Numbered from the stretch's first letter, positions 38,351 through 47,780 are shown. The stretch: DNA of 64,000 nt from an uncultured Pirellulaceae bacterium (GCA_934278005.1 CAKQWG010000001.1:1-64000), one strand, 5' to 3'. Numbers and translations are program-made. The notes: generated by a model not told the origin, from the sequence alone.

Positions 38351-38895
38351 AATCGATCCCCACTTTCAGTTGCTGTCGTACTCGTGTGCCGCCCGCTATG
38401 AGCGCTGTGGCACCAATCCTCGAAGCTGTTTGGCGCATTTCCATCCAAGGCAAAATCCGTGCCGCCACCGTCTGTGAGGTTGAAAGAATAGTCCAAGGCA
38501 CGCTCAGCGTTAATACCTGGCGTCAAAGCCTGCTGCGCGGAATTTTCGGCCGCGTTCCATAATCGGGGATTTGCCAACCGATCGGCCTTTAGCAAGGACT
38601 GCATCAAAAATCGCGGTTGTCGATAGCGTTCGAGGCCGTGAAGGCGGCAATCCCACGCACTCGCAGCTTTGCCAGCGACGCGGCTTGGCGACTTACTGGT
38701 CGGTAATAGAGCTTTATGGCCGCTAGGAGTCCTAGTAATCGGCTGGCGAGCGTACAATGAAACAAGTTGGTGCAGCATAGCGCGAATTGGCGCACGATCT
38801 GCCTAATTCGCAGCAATCTGCACCAGACATTCAGTTAAACCATACTCACGTTATCCACTGCTAGGCGAGCCACGGCTTTTCCTTAGTTGGAGGTT
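38351..38895. other. divergent intergenic region between HPt and sigma-54 regulator genes
   Basis: I see no supported gene here. A minus-strand frame at 38347-38778 ends in a TGA overlapping the HPt GTG, but its composition is not gene-like. A weak GG-N10-GC motif on the plus strand (38787-38802) could be a sigma-54 site for the regulator. No clear sigma-70 promoter stands out. Confidence 0.4.
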
Positions 38896-40659
38896 ATGTT
38901 GACCAAAATACTAGTTATCGATGACGACCGTAGCGTGCGTCACATAGTTTCCAGCGGTTTAAACGGTCACCACGGGTTCGAGGTGATCACGGCCCCGGAT
39001 GGCGACGCTGGCTTGGCGCTGCTCAACGAGCACCAGCCCACGGTTTGTCTATTGGACGTGTTTCTGCCGGAGTACAATGGCATCGAGCTGTTTCGCAAGA
39101 TCCGCGCGCTCGACCGCAAGCTTCCGGTAATTTTTATCACGGGCGATACGTCGAGCGAAACGGCCATCGAAGCGATGCGAGCCGGGGCGTTCGATTACTT
39201 GGCTAAGCCGCTGAACATCGAGCAGCTGAGGAAGCTGACATTCAGCGCCAGCAAAGCTCGCCGCTTGATGGACGAACCCGTTGCATTGCCAGTTGGCGAG
39301 GGGACCGTCGACGGCGAGCGGTTTGTAGGCAATTCCAAGAGCATGATCGAGGTCTTTAAAGACATCGGCCGAGTGGCTTCCCAGAATGTGACCGTGCTGA
39401 TCCGTGGCGAAAGCGGTTCAGGTAAGGAGTTGGTGGCGCGAGCTCTGGTAAATCACAGTGATCGCAGCGGCAAGCCGTTTGTGGCGGTTAACTGTGCAGC
39501 CATTCCAGACCAACTGCTGGAAAGCGAGCTCTTCGGACACGAAAAGGGATCGTTCACCGGCGCCGAGCGGCGCCGTATCGGTCGCTTCGAACAGTGCAGC
39601 GGTGGCACTATCCTGCTGGATGAAATTGGCGACATGTCATCGGTCATTCAAGGCAAAGTGCTGCGGCTGTTGCAGGATCAAAAGTTTGAGCGGGTCGGCG
39701 GCAACGAGCTGATCGCCACCGACGTGCGAATCATTGCCGCTACCAACCGGCCGCTCGAACAGTTGGCCCGAGAGAATGAATTCCGCGACGATTTGCTATA
39801 TCGATTGAATGGGTTTACGATTTCGTTGCCACCGCTGCGAAATCGCCGCGATGATATTCCGGCATTGTTGGAGTACTTTCTGCGGCGAGCTAAGGCGGAT
39901 ATGAATCGGCCGGAGTTGAGCGGGATCGCGCCGGACGCGCTGGAGCTGTTGGTCCAGTATGATTGGCCTGGAAATGTTCGGCAATTGCAGTCGGTCGTGC
40001 GGCAGTCACTGCTGAATACTACAGGGACTGTAATCGGGTCGGACAATCTGCCTGGTTTTATTCGCAATCCACGAGTGGAACACGACCAGTTCCGCAATAC
40101 CAGCGGAAGCGCTGAAACGGGGCATGCGGCAGCTGCGCCGGTTTCTGGTGCGGTCGGCGGTGCGTCCGCCGCAGATGGCAGCCTATCCGCCTCACCCGTT
40201 ACCTCTTCGGTTGTTTCTGGCGAGGTCGCTTCAGCCAACGGCGGTGTGGCTATGGCAGAGCATCCGCACGGCGTACCAGCGAGCGAGGCCAAGCACCAGC
40301 TGGCGGACCATCGGCCATCCCATGCGAGCTCGACAAGCGAAAGGCCGGCTCACTGGTCGGCGCCTGCAATGCAATCTGCGGATGCATCGGCCGGTTTGTC
40401 AAACGATCATGCAGCAACTGGGCAAGTTGAGTTTTCGATTCAGAGCTTCATCGAGTCGCGGCTTCAGGCTGGTTCGCAGGATTTGTATAACGAGCTGATA
40501 GAGCAGGTCGAGCGGCGGTTGTTTGCCAGCGTTCTGGCTGCCACCGGCGGTAATCAGTCAAAGACCGCGGAGATTTTAGGCATCACGCGTGGCAAGGTTC
40601 GTGACCGCATCGCGACTTTCGACATCCAACTCGATCGAACTATCACCATGGGCAAATAG
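38896..40659 (+). CDS. NtrC-family sigma-54-dependent response regulator with long linker
   Basis: The protein is about 587 aa. The receiver domain (1-120) has the phospho-acceptor Asp54 in LLDVFLPEYNG and the conserved Lys in DYLAKPLN. The AAA+ domain (~145-385) has Walker A GESGSGKE, the sigma-54 contact loop GSFTGA, Walker B ILLDEIGD and an arginine-finger region DLLYRLNG. A low-complexity Ala/Ser/His linker of about 130 aa follows, and a Fis-type helix-turn-helix ends it (NQSKTAEILGITRGKVRDRI). The start is uncertain: GGAGG (38889-38893) is 2 nt from the ATG but 5 nt from a TTG at 38899, which would give MTKILVIDDD. The regulator probably acts on the sigma-54 promoter at 37880. Confidence 0.92.
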   Translation: MLTKILVIDDDRSVRHIVSSGLNGHHGFEVITAPDGDAGLALLNEHQPTVCLLDVFLPEYNGIELFRKIRALDRKLPVIFITGDTSSETAIEAMRAGAFDYLAKPLNIEQLRKLTFSASKARRLMDEPVALPVGEGTVDGERFVGNSKSMIEVFKDIGRVASQNVTVLIRGESGSGKELVARALVNHSDRSGKPFVAVNCAAIPDQLLESELFGHEKGSFTGAERRRIGRFEQCSGGTILLDEIGDMSSVIQGKVLRLLQDQKFERVGGNELIATDVRIIAATNRPLEQLARENEFRDDLLYRLNGFTISLPPLRNRRDDIPALLEYFLRRAKADMNRPELSGIAPDALELLVQYDWPGNVRQLQSVVRQSLLNTTGTVIGSDNLPGFIRNPRVEHDQFRNTSGSAETGHAAAAPVSGAVGGASAADGSLSASPVTSSVVSGEVASANGGVAMAEHPHGVPASEAKHQLADHRPSHASSTSERPAHWSAPAMQSADASAGLSNDHAATGQVEFSIQSFIESRLQAGSQDLYNELIEQVERRLFASVLAATGGNQSKTAEILGITRGKVRDRIATFDIQLDRTITMGK

Positions 40660-40859
40660 TGGCTAGCGCGAGCCTTTCTGCACACAGGTTGTCTTAGACG
40701 GCACACTACAGAGGCACCGGCATTACAGTCGCCGCGCGGTTGATCTGCCGCCACGGCATTTTGGGACTGTTCAAATGTCGATGGGCTCGGTGGGCCGTTG
40801 ATCAACGCACGCGGTGTGCACGGGGAGCAATTCAGGCGCTGGGTAGGGAGACGCGGAGA

Positions 40860-42257
40860 GTGAAAGCACGAGAATTGGATAATTTGGGAATTCCCAAGGG
40901 ATCGGCGATGCAAGCGGCATCGGCAGCCATCCAGCAGGCCGCGGCGTCGGGTTTGAAAAAGACAGCCATGCGCGAGCAGGTGTCAGCGGTAGTGGCCGCG
41001 CCAGATGGCTTTACCGCTGATCCGCTGTGGGGCGGCCTGGCCCGTACGTTGGCCGAAGTGTTGCAGGCTCAAGCGCGTTTCGAGGGTCGGCAGCAGGCAG
41101 CTCCGTGGCGCCAATGGGGAGACGATTTGGAGGCAGGAGCGGTGGCTCAGATGGCCAACGCATGCACACTGCCTATCAGCGTTCGCGGGGCGCTGATGCC
41201 CGACGCGCATCAAGGCTATGGATTGCCTATCGGAGGCGTTTTGGCAACGCAGAACAGCGTTATTCCCTACGCAGTTGGGGTCGATATCGCCTGTCGCATG
41301 AAGCTCTCGGTGCTCGACATGCCCGTCAGTGCGCTAGAGGACCAGCCCGATCGACTGCGCGGTGCAATAGAGCGCGAGACGCAGTTTGGCGTGGGAGCTT
41401 CGTTTCGCCGGCCGCGGCAGCATTCTGTTATGGACGCCGACTGGACTGTTTCGCCGATCACGCTGCAGAATCGTGATCGCGCCTGGAAGCAACTGGGGAC
41501 GAGCGGTAGCGGCAACCACTTTGTCGAGTTCGGCACGCTGACGCTTGAGCGAGCCGATCTGGGGCTTAGCGCGGGTACCTACCTGGCCTTGCTCAGCCAC
41601 AGCGGTTCGCGCGGAACTGGCGCGGCGGTGTGCGATTATTACAGCCGGGTGGCTCGCGAGTCGCATCCGGAGCTACCGCGCGAGTTGAGCACGCTGGCTT
41701 GGTTAGATCTCGATTCGCAGGCGGGAGCGGAATACTGGGCGGCCATGAATTTGATGGGCCAATATGCAGCGGCCAATCACGCTTGTATCCACCGCGAAAT
41801 TGTGCGGCATCTGGGCGTCGAGGTGTTGGCTGACATTGAGAACCACCACAATTTCGCTTGGAAAGAGGTCCACGATGGTCAGGAATTAATCGTGCATCGC
41901 AAGGGGGCGACGCCGGCTGGCAAGGGTGTGCTGGGCATTATTCCTGGCTCGATGGCCACGCCCGGCTATGTGGTCCGCGGCAAGGGCGTCGAGGCTTCGC
42001 TGCTGAGCGCGTCGCATGGCGCCGGGCGCAGGATGAGTCGCACGGCGGCCAAGGCCAAGTTCAGTTGGCGCGATGTGAAGCGCATGCTGGATGAACGCGG
42101 CGTCACCTTGATGTCGGCTGGGCTGGACGAGGTGCCAATGGCTTATAAAGACATCGATCAAGTGATGGCCGCGCAGAGCGAACTGGTAGAAACCGTGGCT
42201 CGCTTCGATCCACGGCTGGTCAAGATGGCTCAGGCCGGCGAGCGGCCCGAGGATTGA
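40860..42257 (+). CDS. RtcB-family RNA ligase
   Basis: The product is 465 aa from a GTG at 40860 that has GGGAG 9 nt upstream; the frame is open from 40740 but lacks a better start. RtcB hallmarks are present: DAHQGYGLPIGGVLA, VGVDIACRM (Mn-ligand Cys), SGNHFVEF, SHSGSRG, NHHNFAW and SASHGAGRRMSR, whose His would be the GMP-accepting residue. RtcB joins 2',3'-cyclic-phosphate or 3'-phosphate RNA ends to 5'-OH ends using GTP and manganese. No archease or RtcA neighbour is seen. It converges with the DUF1080 gene, with 14 nt between the stops. Confidence 0.9.
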   Translation: MKARELDNLGIPKGSAMQAASAAIQQAAASGLKKTAMREQVSAVVAAPDGFTADPLWGGLARTLAEVLQAQARFEGRQQAAPWRQWGDDLEAGAVAQMANACTLPISVRGALMPDAHQGYGLPIGGVLATQNSVIPYAVGVDIACRMKLSVLDMPVSALEDQPDRLRGAIERETQFGVGASFRRPRQHSVMDADWTVSPITLQNRDRAWKQLGTSGSGNHFVEFGTLTLERADLGLSAGTYLALLSHSGSRGTGAAVCDYYSRVARESHPELPRELSTLAWLDLDSQAGAEYWAAMNLMGQYAAANHACIHREIVRHLGVEVLADIENHHNFAWKEVHDGQELIVHRKGATPAGKGVLGIIPGSMATPGYVVRGKGVEASLLSASHGAGRRMSRTAAKAKFSWRDVKRMLDERGVTLMSAGLDEVPMAYKDIDQVMAAQSELVETVARFDPRLVKMAQAGERPED

Positions 42258-42271
42258 CCCACGCGATCGAC

Positions 42272-43081
42272 TTATGGCTTCAGTTCGGCGAAGCGAATGT
42301 CTTTGAATTCGGCCCACATGGGTTTGCCAGCGTGCAGTTGCAAACCCAGCTTGCCCGAAGTCAGGGCCAGGTCTGGCGAGTCGGTGAAATCTAAAATGAG
42401 CCGCCCGTTCATATAGTGGCGCAGTCGTCGTCCCTGGGCGATGATGACCACTTCGTTCCAATCATCGAGGCGAAACAATTCGCGAAACTGTTGATTGTTG
42501 ATGAGCGTGGCGGTGACTTCTTTTTTGCCGTCCACCATCTGGGCTTGCTCACCCACCAGGCAGATTCTCCCGCGGCCGGCCAGTCCTTCGCCATAGATGA
42601 AACCCGATACGTTGGGGAAATCCAGCTCGTTGCGCAGTTCGTGCTGGTAGCCACGCAGAACCCACGCGTTGAAAACCTGCTGGGGGTCGATGTGCTGTGA
42701 GCGATATTGAATCCCCGAGTTGTTAGTTGCGTTGCAACGGAAAGACAATCGCAGTTCGAAATCGCCAGTGCTCCCTTTTTGCCAGATTAAAAATGTATTT
42801 CCTTTGGCCGCATGCGCACTGGTCGTCTCGCCGCGGATGACGCCGTCGTGAACGCTCCACAGCCGGTCGTCGCCGTCCCATCCGGCTAGGCTTTCGCCGT
42901 CAAAAATCGGTTTCAATTCGGGAGATTCTGGCGGCGCGAGTTGTGCGGTTGGGGCAGCGGCGGCCTGCGCACTGGGCTGATTTTCCTGGGCGGTGCAGAG
43001 CGTGGCCAGAGCTGTCACTGCCAGCAGCGCGGCGGCGCAGCCCAGGGGCGAGTCAAAGGAAGTTAAAGCAAGCGTGCGCAT
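42272..43081 (-). CDS. exported DUF1080 (3-keto-disaccharide hydrolase-like) protein
   Basis: The product is 269 aa from the ATG at 43081, which begins a signal peptide (LLAVTALATLCTAQ); upstream in-frame starts lack export logic. A Gln/Ala/Pro spacer is followed by the DUF1080 fold: PIFDGESLAGWDG, VHDGVIRGET, DFELRLSFRCN, NNSGIQYRS, DWNEVVIIAQGRRLRHYMNG and LGLQLHAGKPMWAEFKDIRF. The fold is a concanavalin-like jelly roll, very common in planctomycetes. Some members hydrolyse 3-keto-glycosides; the substrate here is unknown. Confidence 0.87.
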   Translation of the reverse strand: MRTLALTSFDSPLGCAAALLAVTALATLCTAQENQPSAQAAAAPTAQLAPPESPELKPIFDGESLAGWDGDDRLWSVHDGVIRGETTSAHAAKGNTFLIWQKGSTGDFELRLSFRCNATNNSGIQYRSQHIDPQQVFNAWVLRGYQHELRNELDFPNVSGFIYGEGLAGRGRICLVGEQAQMVDGKKEVTATLINNQQFRELFRLDDWNEVVIIAQGRRLRHYMNGRLILDFTDSPDLALTSGKLGLQLHAGKPMWAEFKDIRFAELKP

Positions 43082-43425
43082 GGGTGTTCTTTTTCTGTGG
43101 AGGTCGGCAGCCGCTGCACGCCGCAGATAATTTCCTATGGCTACACATGAGCGTGGGCCTGTGAGGCGTGCTGGCAAAGTTTATTGGGAGACTACAAGCG
43201 GCTACCATCATAATCTAAACCCTAGCGGCGAGCGACACTGCGCGACTGCAACGCGAGTTTATGGTTGTCCGGCAGGATTATGGCTGTCCAACACGGCTGA
43301 CAGCTGACGACTGCACAATGGCCGGATCTGCATTAGACAGTGGGGCAGTGGTGAATAACGCTGATCAAATCTACAATGGGTGTTCATTGCATACTTAGCC
43401 AAGTCCTATGAACGGAGAGATTCTT
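43082..43425. other. divergent intergenic region upstream of manC
   Basis: There is no gene. Two near-identical 12-mers, TTATGGTTGTCC (43259-43270) and TTATGGCTGTCC (43278-43289), start 19 nt apart and might be operator half-sites. TACAAT at 43372-43377 is a possible -10 for manC, with only a weak -35. Neither is firm. Confidence 0.3.
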
Positions 43426-44505
43426 GTGTTGCATGCCGTAATTATGGCTGGTGGTTCGGGGACGCGCTTTTGGCCAGCCAGCCGCGAGAAGTACCCTAAG
43501 CAACTGCTTAATTTGGTGGGTAATAACACCATGCTGCAGGCTACCTTCGCGCGTTTGGACGGCCTGATCTCGCCCGAACACACGTTGGTCATGACCAACC
43601 AACATTTGGTTGAGCCAGTCCGGCAGCAGTTGCCTAACGTGCCACCGGAGCAAATCATCGGAGAGCCGATGAAGCGGGACACCGCGGCCTGCATCGCCCT
43701 CGCAGCGTCCATGATCGCCGAGGCCGATCCGGAAGCGATCATGTTGGTGCTCCCGGCCGACCATGTGATCAACACTCACCAGCAGTTCCAAGACTGTATG
43801 CGGCAGGGGATGCAGTTGATCCAGCAGTCTCCTAGTCGTTTGGTGACGTTTGGCATTCGCCCGGCCTACGCCGCTGAGTCGTTTGGCTATGTGCAGCGCG
43901 GGGAGCCGCTGAGCGATTCCAAAGTCGCTGGTGCCTACCGCGTCAAAGCCTTTCGTGAGAAGCCCGACCGTCAGACCGCTGAACTCTATCTACAGTCCGG
44001 CAGCTACGACTGGAACAGTGGAATCTTTATGTGGCGGACCGCCACGATCCTAGAAGCACTGCGGAAATTCGAACCGGAGATGATGAAGCGTATCGACGCC
44101 ATCTCCGCCACCATGGGCACGCCCGCGTTTGCACATACCCTGCAGAGCGAATTTGCCAAGATCGCAGGCCGCTCGATCGATTACTCGGTGATGGAACGCT
44201 ACCACGACGTGGCTGTAATTGAAGCTCCCTTTCGCTGGGATGACGTGGGAAGTTGGCAGTCGATCGGGCGCTTGACCGAGCCCGATGAGCAAGGCAATTG
44301 CGTCCGCGGGCGCTACCTGCCGATTCAGTCGCAACGGATGATCGTGTACGGTGACGATAGCCACCTATTGGTGACGATCGGAATGCAGGACGCGATTATT
44401 GTTCACACGCCGAACGCCACGTTGGTAGCTCCCAAAGAAGCTGAGGAGCAGGTTCGCGAGGTGGTCAAGCAGATCCAGTCGCGTGGCTGGGACGACTTCC
44501 TATAA
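43426..44505 (+). CDS. manC: mannose-1-phosphate guanylyltransferase
   Basis: The enzyme converts mannose-1-phosphate and GTP to GDP-mannose for surface glycans. The product is 359 aa, the single-domain form without a fused isomerase. Motifs: nucleotide-binding MAGGSGTRFWPASR, EPMKRDTAACIALA, LPADHVI, FREKPD and WNSGIFMWR, with a late GRYLPIQSQRMIVYG strand. A GTG at 43426 is chosen because GGAG lies 8 nt upstream; an ATG at 43408 has no ribosome-binding site and would add six residues. The neighbouring ABC exporter genes start 120 nt downstream and could be co-transcribed. Confidence 0.9.
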   Translation: MLHAVIMAGGSGTRFWPASREKYPKQLLNLVGNNTMLQATFARLDGLISPEHTLVMTNQHLVEPVRQQLPNVPPEQIIGEPMKRDTAACIALAASMIAEADPEAIMLVLPADHVINTHQQFQDCMRQGMQLIQQSPSRLVTFGIRPAYAAESFGYVQRGEPLSDSKVAGAYRVKAFREKPDRQTAELYLQSGSYDWNSGIFMWRTATILEALRKFEPEMMKRIDAISATMGTPAFAHTLQSEFAKIAGRSIDYSVMERYHDVAVIEAPFRWDDVGSWQSIGRLTEPDEQGNCVRGRYLPIQSQRMIVYGDDSHLLVTIGMQDAIIVHTPNATLVAPKEAEEQVREVVKQIQSRGWDDFL

Positions 44506-44625
44506 CCGTTCGCGATCGTTGCTGATCGCTCCGCCGATCAGTTCCTTAGACGCACTACGGAATTCTCAAGCGTTGTGAGGCTGAAGACTGTTGTGGATAC
44601 TGCGACTGCGGAAGGCGGGGCGGGC

Positions 44626-45567
44626 ATGTGGGCTGTAGAAACGAAAGGCTTAAGCAAGAGCTATGGCAGCAACCAGGCTTTGGCCGATTGCGAGTTGCAG
44701 ATCCCCAACGGATGTGTGTTCGGGTTGTTAGGCCCCAACGGGGCGGGCAAGAGCACGCTTTTAAGAACGCTGCTGGGCTTCTTGTATCCCACGCGCGGCA
44801 CTGGAGCCATTGCGGGTTTCGATATCGTCAAAGACCGTCTGCGAGCTCGCCAGCAGGTAGCTTATCTGCCGGGTGACGCGCGGCTCATGCGCTCGATGCG
44901 CGGTGGCAGTTTGCTGCGTTGGTTCAGCGGACTGCATCCGCATGGCTCATGGCCTGCCGCTCAAGTAGTAGCCGACAGGCTCGAGCTGGATCTCACTCGC
45001 CGAGTGATGTTTATGTCCACGGGCATGCGGCAAAAATTGGCGCTATCGATTGTGTTAGGTTGCCAAGCACCGATCATTGTACTCGATGAACCCACGGCCA
45101 ATTTAGATCCCACCGTCCGCCACACAGTGCTGCAGTTGATCCGCGAGATTCGCGCCCAGGGTCGAAGCGTTGTGCTATCGTCTCACATCTTCAGCGATAT
45201 CGACGAGACGTGCGACCACGTCGCCATCCTGCGAGCGGGCGAAATCGTGGCTCGCGTTGACGTACCCCAGTTGAAGTACTCACATTGGGTCAGCGGTCAG
45301 CTGCCTGCAAGTTCCGAAATTGAGCAGCCCTGCATGTCGCAGCAGTGGCTAAACAAGTTCGAACCACAGCCGCTCTTGTTGGCGCACCTGATCGATCAAG
45401 AATCGTCCACGGAGAGGCGAATACAGTTGCAACTAAGTGGTGAACCACAGCAGTGGTTCGACTGGGTGGCAGCGCTGAAGCTGCGGGACGTGCAAATCGA
45501 GCGCGGTGGGATTGGTGCCATTTATCGCCGCTACCATCACGAGCATCACGAAGTTGAGGCGGTATGA
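44626..45567 (+). CDS. ABC transporter ATP-binding protein (ABC-2 type)
   Basis: The product is 313 aa from the ATG at 44626; GTG codons at 44575 and 44593 are alternatives. The nucleotide-binding domain has Walker A GPNGAGKST, Q-loop near QQVAYLPGD, a variant signature MSTGMRQKLALS, Walker B IIVLDEPTANLD and switch His in VLSSHIFSD. The C-terminal 90 residues are a regulatory tail without a known domain. Together with the next gene it forms an ABC-2 exporter; the stop overlaps the permease start (ATGA). The cargo is unknown. Confidence 0.9.
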   Translation: MWAVETKGLSKSYGSNQALADCELQIPNGCVFGLLGPNGAGKSTLLRTLLGFLYPTRGTGAIAGFDIVKDRLRARQQVAYLPGDARLMRSMRGGSLLRWFSGLHPHGSWPAAQVVADRLELDLTRRVMFMSTGMRQKLALSIVLGCQAPIIVLDEPTANLDPTVRHTVLQLIREIRAQGRSVVLSSHIFSDIDETCDHVAILRAGEIVARVDVPQLKYSHWVSGQLPASSEIEQPCMSQQWLNKFEPQPLLLAHLIDQESSTERRIQLQLSGEPQQWFDWVAALKLRDVQIERGGIGAIYRRYHHEHHEVEAV

Positions 45568-46544
45568 CACGACTGCTGCTTCAGAAGGCTTTTTACGAGT
45601 CAGCGCTACTGCTGGCTTCATGCGCGAGCCTGCTGTTTTTGTTCTGTTGGATTCGAGTGTGGGTTGTGTGCCAATTCGATTTGCAGCAACTGCAGGGCAT
45701 TATCGAACAATTGCGAAGGTTCGAGCGTTTTATCCCGGTCCCGCTGGAACAACTGTTGACCTATCGCGGCAGCATCGCCATGGTTTTTCACGAACCAATT
45801 TTGATCCTGTGCGTGTTAGTCTGGTCCATCGCACGCGGCTCAGACGCCGTTAGCGGTGAAATAAATCGTGGTACGATGGAGATGCTGCTGGCTCAGCCGG
45901 TCGGTAGACTGCGCTGGCTGGCCTGCCATACATCTGTGTGTATCGTGGGGCTGATCGGCTTATGCGGAATGTGCTGGTTGGGGCTCGCCTGTGGCGTCCA
46001 CACTTTGTCAGTGCAGCAGCAGGTGGCTCCCACGGTCGAAGTCTCACTGCCGTTTTTGCCGTGGAAAGTACCGCTGCAAGTCGGTCCGTCACAGCCCGTC
46101 GAGACACCGCTGGCAACGTACGTAGACGCCAATCAGTTCATCGCGCCGACGTGCAATTTATTTGCGATGAGTTTTTTCGTATTGGGGTTGAGTCTGTTTT
46201 GTAGCAGTTGGGACCGGTACCGCTGGCGAACGCTGGGGATCGTCATGGGCATTTTCATCGTACAGTTTCTGTTGCAGATCTTGAGCAAGGCCACGGATGC
46301 TACGGCGTTCGTCGGGAATTTTACTTTTTTAAGTGCTTACAAGCCGGACGCCATGGTTCACTTTGCCAGCCAAGTGCCGGCCGGGGATTGGTGGTTGTGG
46401 GTTCCCCAAGAGGCTCGCTCGACGAGCTGGCCACACGCCCTTGGCCCGTTGGGGATGACGCTGCTGCTGCTGTTCGGAGGCGCGCTGTGGATGCTGCTGG
46501 CCGCGTGGCGATTTCGCACGCGGGACATCCCTGCGCCACTGTAG
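45564..46544 (+). CDS. ABC-2 type transporter permease
   Basis: The product is 326 aa with about six transmembrane helices (around residues 12-35, 70-90, 112-135, 205-222, 228-245, 295-318). The motif SGEINRGTMEMLLAQPVGR after helix 2 is typical of ABC-2 / NosY-type permeases. A large external loop, Pro- and Val-rich, spans ~140-200. The gene overlaps the ATPase gene by 4 nt, so the two subunits are translationally coupled. Confidence 0.87.
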   Translation: MTRLLLQKAFYESALLLASCASLLFLFCWIRVWVVCQFDLQQLQGIIEQLRRFERFIPVPLEQLLTYRGSIAMVFHEPILILCVLVWSIARGSDAVSGEINRGTMEMLLAQPVGRLRWLACHTSVCIVGLIGLCGMCWLGLACGVHTLSVQQQVAPTVEVSLPFLPWKVPLQVGPSQPVETPLATYVDANQFIAPTCNLFAMSFFVLGLSLFCSSWDRYRWRTLGIVMGIFIVQFLLQILSKATDATAFVGNFTFLSAYKPDAMVHFASQVPAGDWWLWVPQEARSTSWPHALGPLGMTLLLLFGGALWMLLAAWRFRTRDIPAPL

Positions 46545-46624
46545 GAAACTGGGCTTTTAGCATGCGAAGCGCACAACATAGCCCTAGCGATTAACCCTAC
46601 CGATTAACACAGGAGATACATCCC

Positions 46625-47695
46625 ATTTCTAATCAATATCAGGTAACCGCTTCAACGATCGAGTTGTGTGAACGGCTGCGCGCCGCGGCGGGGCCGTTGG
46701 ACGTTAGCGGCACTTGGCCGCGCGAGCAAATGCAGTGGTGCGCCGAGCTGGGATTGTTCCGTTGGTTTATTCCCGAGGCTTACGGCGGATGGGGCTGGAG
46801 CGAGACGCAGATTTTGGAAGGTTATTTGGCGATCAGCCAGAGTTGTTTGACGACCGCTTTTGTGATCACGCAGTGGCATGCTGCCTGTCGTCGCATCGTG
46901 GCCAGTGAAAATCAACCACTCAAGGACAGGCTGCTGCCCGACATGGCCAGCGGGGAGAAATTTGCGACGGTGGGAATCAGCCATTTGACCACGAGTCGAC
47001 AGCATGTCGCCAGGCCCGTGCTGACCGCCGAGCTACTGGAGGACGGAGGCATGTTGCTCGACGGCTACAGCCCTTGGGTAACTGCCGCGCCGGCAGCCGA
47101 TGTGATTGTCATTGGAGCTAGCCTTTCAGATGGGCGTCAGGCTTTAGTGGCTCTACCGGCAGAGCGTTCGGGAGTGCAGCCCGGGCCGGGGCAGTCACTA
47201 ATGGCTCTGACCGCTAGCCGTACCGATCAAGTCAAACTGCAGCAGGTGCGTGTTGCGGCTGATGAGATCCTGGCCGGCCCAGTCAAGGATTTAATGAGCC
47301 ACCATGCGGGCGGAGGGGCAGGCGGACTGCAGACGTCGACCTTGGCAGTCGGACTGACTATGGCAGCGGTCGATTTTATTCGGCAGCAGGCCGAGCTGCG
47401 TAGCGAGCTGCAGCAGATCGCACAGAAACTAGATGGCGATACTCAACAACTGCGGCGTGCGCTGGTGGATTTGACCACCGGTGGCCAGTCGATTACCGCC
47501 GGCGAGTTGCGGCAGCGCGCCAATTCGTTAGCTCTGCGCGCAACGCAAGCGGCTTTGTCAGCAGCCAAGGGAGCAGGCTACTTATCCGGGCATCCGGCGG
47601 GCCGCATGGCCCGCGAAGCGATGTTCTTTTTGGTGTGGAGCTGTCCGCAGCCGGTGGTTACAGCCAACCTGTGCGAACTGGCGCAATTGCATTAA
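46625..47695 (+). CDS. acyl-CoA dehydrogenase-like flavoprotein, possible AUU start
   Basis: The frame is open from upstream. AGGAG at 46611-46615 lies 9 nt before an ATT at 46625, which would give 356 aa beginning M-SNQYQVTASTIEL. The first ATG/GTG/TTG option is TTG at 46664, without a ribosome-binding site. Domains follow the acyl-CoA dehydrogenase order: an N-terminal helical part with FIPEAYGGWGWSETQILEGY, a middle strand domain with YSPWVTAAPAADVIVIGA, and a C-terminal helical part with KGAGYLSGHPAGRMAREAMFF. The usual EGT segment after this is replaced by WSCPQPV, so the normal catalytic glutamate seems absent. The substrate is unknown; a flavin monooxygenase role is possible. Confidence 0.75.
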   Translation: MSNQYQVTASTIELCERLRAAAGPLDVSGTWPREQMQWCAELGLFRWFIPEAYGGWGWSETQILEGYLAISQSCLTTAFVITQWHAACRRIVASENQPLKDRLLPDMASGEKFATVGISHLTTSRQHVARPVLTAELLEDGGMLLDGYSPWVTAAPAADVIVIGASLSDGRQALVALPAERSGVQPGPGQSLMALTASRTDQVKLQQVRVAADEILAGPVKDLMSHHAGGGAGGLQTSTLAVGLTMAAVDFIRQQAELRSELQQIAQKLDGDTQQLRRALVDLTTGGQSITAGELRQRANSLALRATQAALSAAKGAGYLSGHPAGRMAREAMFFLVWSCPQPVVTANLCELAQLH

Positions 47696-47780
47696 ACACC
47701 CATGCAGCCGTTTTGGCGTTAGCCACGGTTGATTGATAAACAGGAACCTTATGCGTGGGTGCTTAGTACCGAACCAGTCC

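Noticed and set aside
38347-38778. 143-codon minus-strand frame ending TGA over the HPt GTG start
   Set aside because: The overlap looks like coupling, but the amino-acid composition is not gene-like, no family is recognisable and no ribosome-binding site precedes its start.
38787-38803. Second sigma-54-like motif (TTGGCGCACGATCTGC) before the regulator gene
   Set aside because: GG-N10-GC spacing is right, but both boxes carry mismatches; too weak to call without conservation.
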